DNA of 64,000 bases from the NCBI GenBank assembly GCA_944320555.1, contig CALUHX010000007.1, positions 1 through 64,000 on the forward strand, given 5' to 3'. The notes under the pieces were generated by a model. The model was not told where the DNA came from. It worked only from the letters and a program-made list of their open reading frames with translations, and searched no databases. Shown in pieces: positions 63,335-64,000 of the stretch. Made by a program: the position numbers and the translations under genes. Numbering within the stretch: position 1 is the first letter of the stretch; each line of letters begins with the position of its first letter. This DNA is from an uncultured Butyricimonas sp. (GTDB taxonomy: Bacteria; Bacteroidota; Bacteroidia; Bacteroidales; Marinifilaceae).

Positions 63335-64000
63335 TTATTTTTCCGCTTTTTTGTCCTGCGGGGGCACGATGCCCAGAAGTTCTACCTCGAAAATCAAGGT
63401 CTCGTTCGGACCTATCAATTGTCCGGCTCCGCGGGGGCCGTAGGCCAGGTTCGAAGGGATGTACAAGGTCCATTTCGAGCCGACGGGCATCATCTTGAGG
63501 GCCTCGGTCCATCCGGCGATGACGCGGTTCACGGGGAATTCCGTGGGTTTGTTTCTCTTGTAGGAGGAGTCGAATTCCGTGCCGTCGATCAGCGTGCCGC
63601 GGTAGTGGACGCTCACCACGCTTGTGTCGGCGGGAATCTCGCCCTCGCCCTGTTTCTCGATTTTGTATTGCAGTCCGCTTTCGGTGGTTTTCACACCATC
63701 CTTTTTGGCGTTCTCGGCCAGGAAAGCCTTGCCCCGCTCTTCGGCGGCCTTGGCCCGTTCCTGTTGCAGTTCGCTGAGGTATTGGCGCACGTACATGTTC
63801 ATTTGCATCATGTCGGCGGGAGCCTCCGCCTTTTGCAGGCCGGCGTTCATACCCGCCACGAGCACTTCCATGTCAATCCCCTCCAGCCCCATTTGCTGGA
63901 GTTGCGAGCCGTTCATGTATCCCATGTAATAAGCGGCGGTGTCGGCTTTTGTCGACAATGTGGCGTGGGTGGAGTTCATGTTGCCCGTGCAACCGCCCAA
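63335..64000 (-). CDS. FKBP-type peptidyl-prolyl isomerase lipoprotein (5' end outside the window)
   Basis: The gene runs off the right edge, so its start is not seen. The visible part begins with LGGC, a lipobox, so the signal peptide lies beyond the window and the mature lipoprotein of about 218 aa is complete. An N-terminal helical dimerisation domain (AAYYMGYMNGSQLQQMG and a K/E/A-rich helix) is followed by a full FKBP domain: VVSVHYRGTLIDGTEFDSSY, VIAGWTEALKMMPVGSKWTLYIPSNLAYG and NETLIFEVELLGI. Active-site aromatics Y, F, W and Y are present, so it should be an active isomerase in the periplasm. Confidence 0.93.
   Translation of the reverse strand: MGGCTGNMNSTHATLSTKADTAAYYMGYMNGSQLQQMGLEGIDMEVLVAGMNAGLQKAEAPADMMQMNMYVRQYLSELQQERAKAAEERGKAFLAENAKKDGVKTTESGLQYKIEKQGEGEIPADTSVVSVHYRGTLIDGTEFDSSYKRNKPTEFPVNRVIAGWTEALKMMPVGSKWTLYIPSNLAYGPRGAGQLIGPNETLIFEVELLGIVPPQDKKAEK

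Overview
The window is a piece of chromosome from a member of the Bacteroidota, almost certainly order Bacteroidales. The evidence is a SusC/SusD pair with its own sigma factor and FecR, many lipoproteins with short lipoboxes, DUF5683 next to parAB, MenA, and promoters of the Bacteroides type (TTTG at -33, TAnnTTTG at -7). HydE implies an [FeFe]-hydrogenase elsewhere in the genome, so a fermentative anaerobe is likely. An Odoribacteraceae-like gut organism would fit, but the genus is not proven. No rRNA, tRNA or CRISPR array was seen.

Layout. 0.2-11.2 kb: hydE, a membrane-anchored beta-propeller protein, an exported TldD/TldE-like pair with a good promoter and terminator, an M24 aminopeptidase P, dnaN and a DnaQ-like exonuclease. 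11.2-17.1 kb is accessory. It holds an EEP-family lipoprotein, three small exported proteins of unknown function, long gene-free stretches, an orphan antitoxin-like peptide, and a DUF3791/DUF3990 toxin-antitoxin-like cassette bracketed by an imperfect direct repeat whose second copy is the leader of argS. 17.1-34.7 kb is mostly housekeeping: argS, a PHP phosphatase, two FKBP-like lipoproteins, an inositol-phosphatase-like enzyme, a patatin, gap, tilS, an Uup-like ABC-F ATPase, an AlkD-like repair protein, parA-parB-DUF5683-mltD, and a GH109-type lipoprotein.

34.8-55.1 kb, all on the minus strand, is the most striking region. In transcription order it reads ECF sigma factor, FecR anti-sigma, SusC with an STN signalling domain, SusD, a lipoprotein that may be a degenerate metallopeptidase, an 839-aa zinc metalloprotease, a paralogue that has lost its zinc motif and is broken by one in-frame TAG, a TlpA-like lipoprotein, a thioredoxin-like protein, an S9 (DPP-IV-like) peptidase and a second TlpA-like lipoprotein. 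I read it as a peptide-harvest locus: the sigma/FecR/STN circuit senses substrate, SusCD imports it, metallo- and serine peptidases cut it, and thiol proteins handle disulfides. The sigma and fecR genes are separated by a 215-bp MITE-like element that abuts a truncated Bro-N gene.

55.4-64 kb: an 11-bp tandem repeat, a protein of unknown function, a BspA-type LRR protein with a long structured upstream RNA, purC, phoH, mazG, a small unknown protein, a CvfB-like S1 protein, menA, a DUF3127 protein, and an FKBP lipoprotein cut by the window edge.
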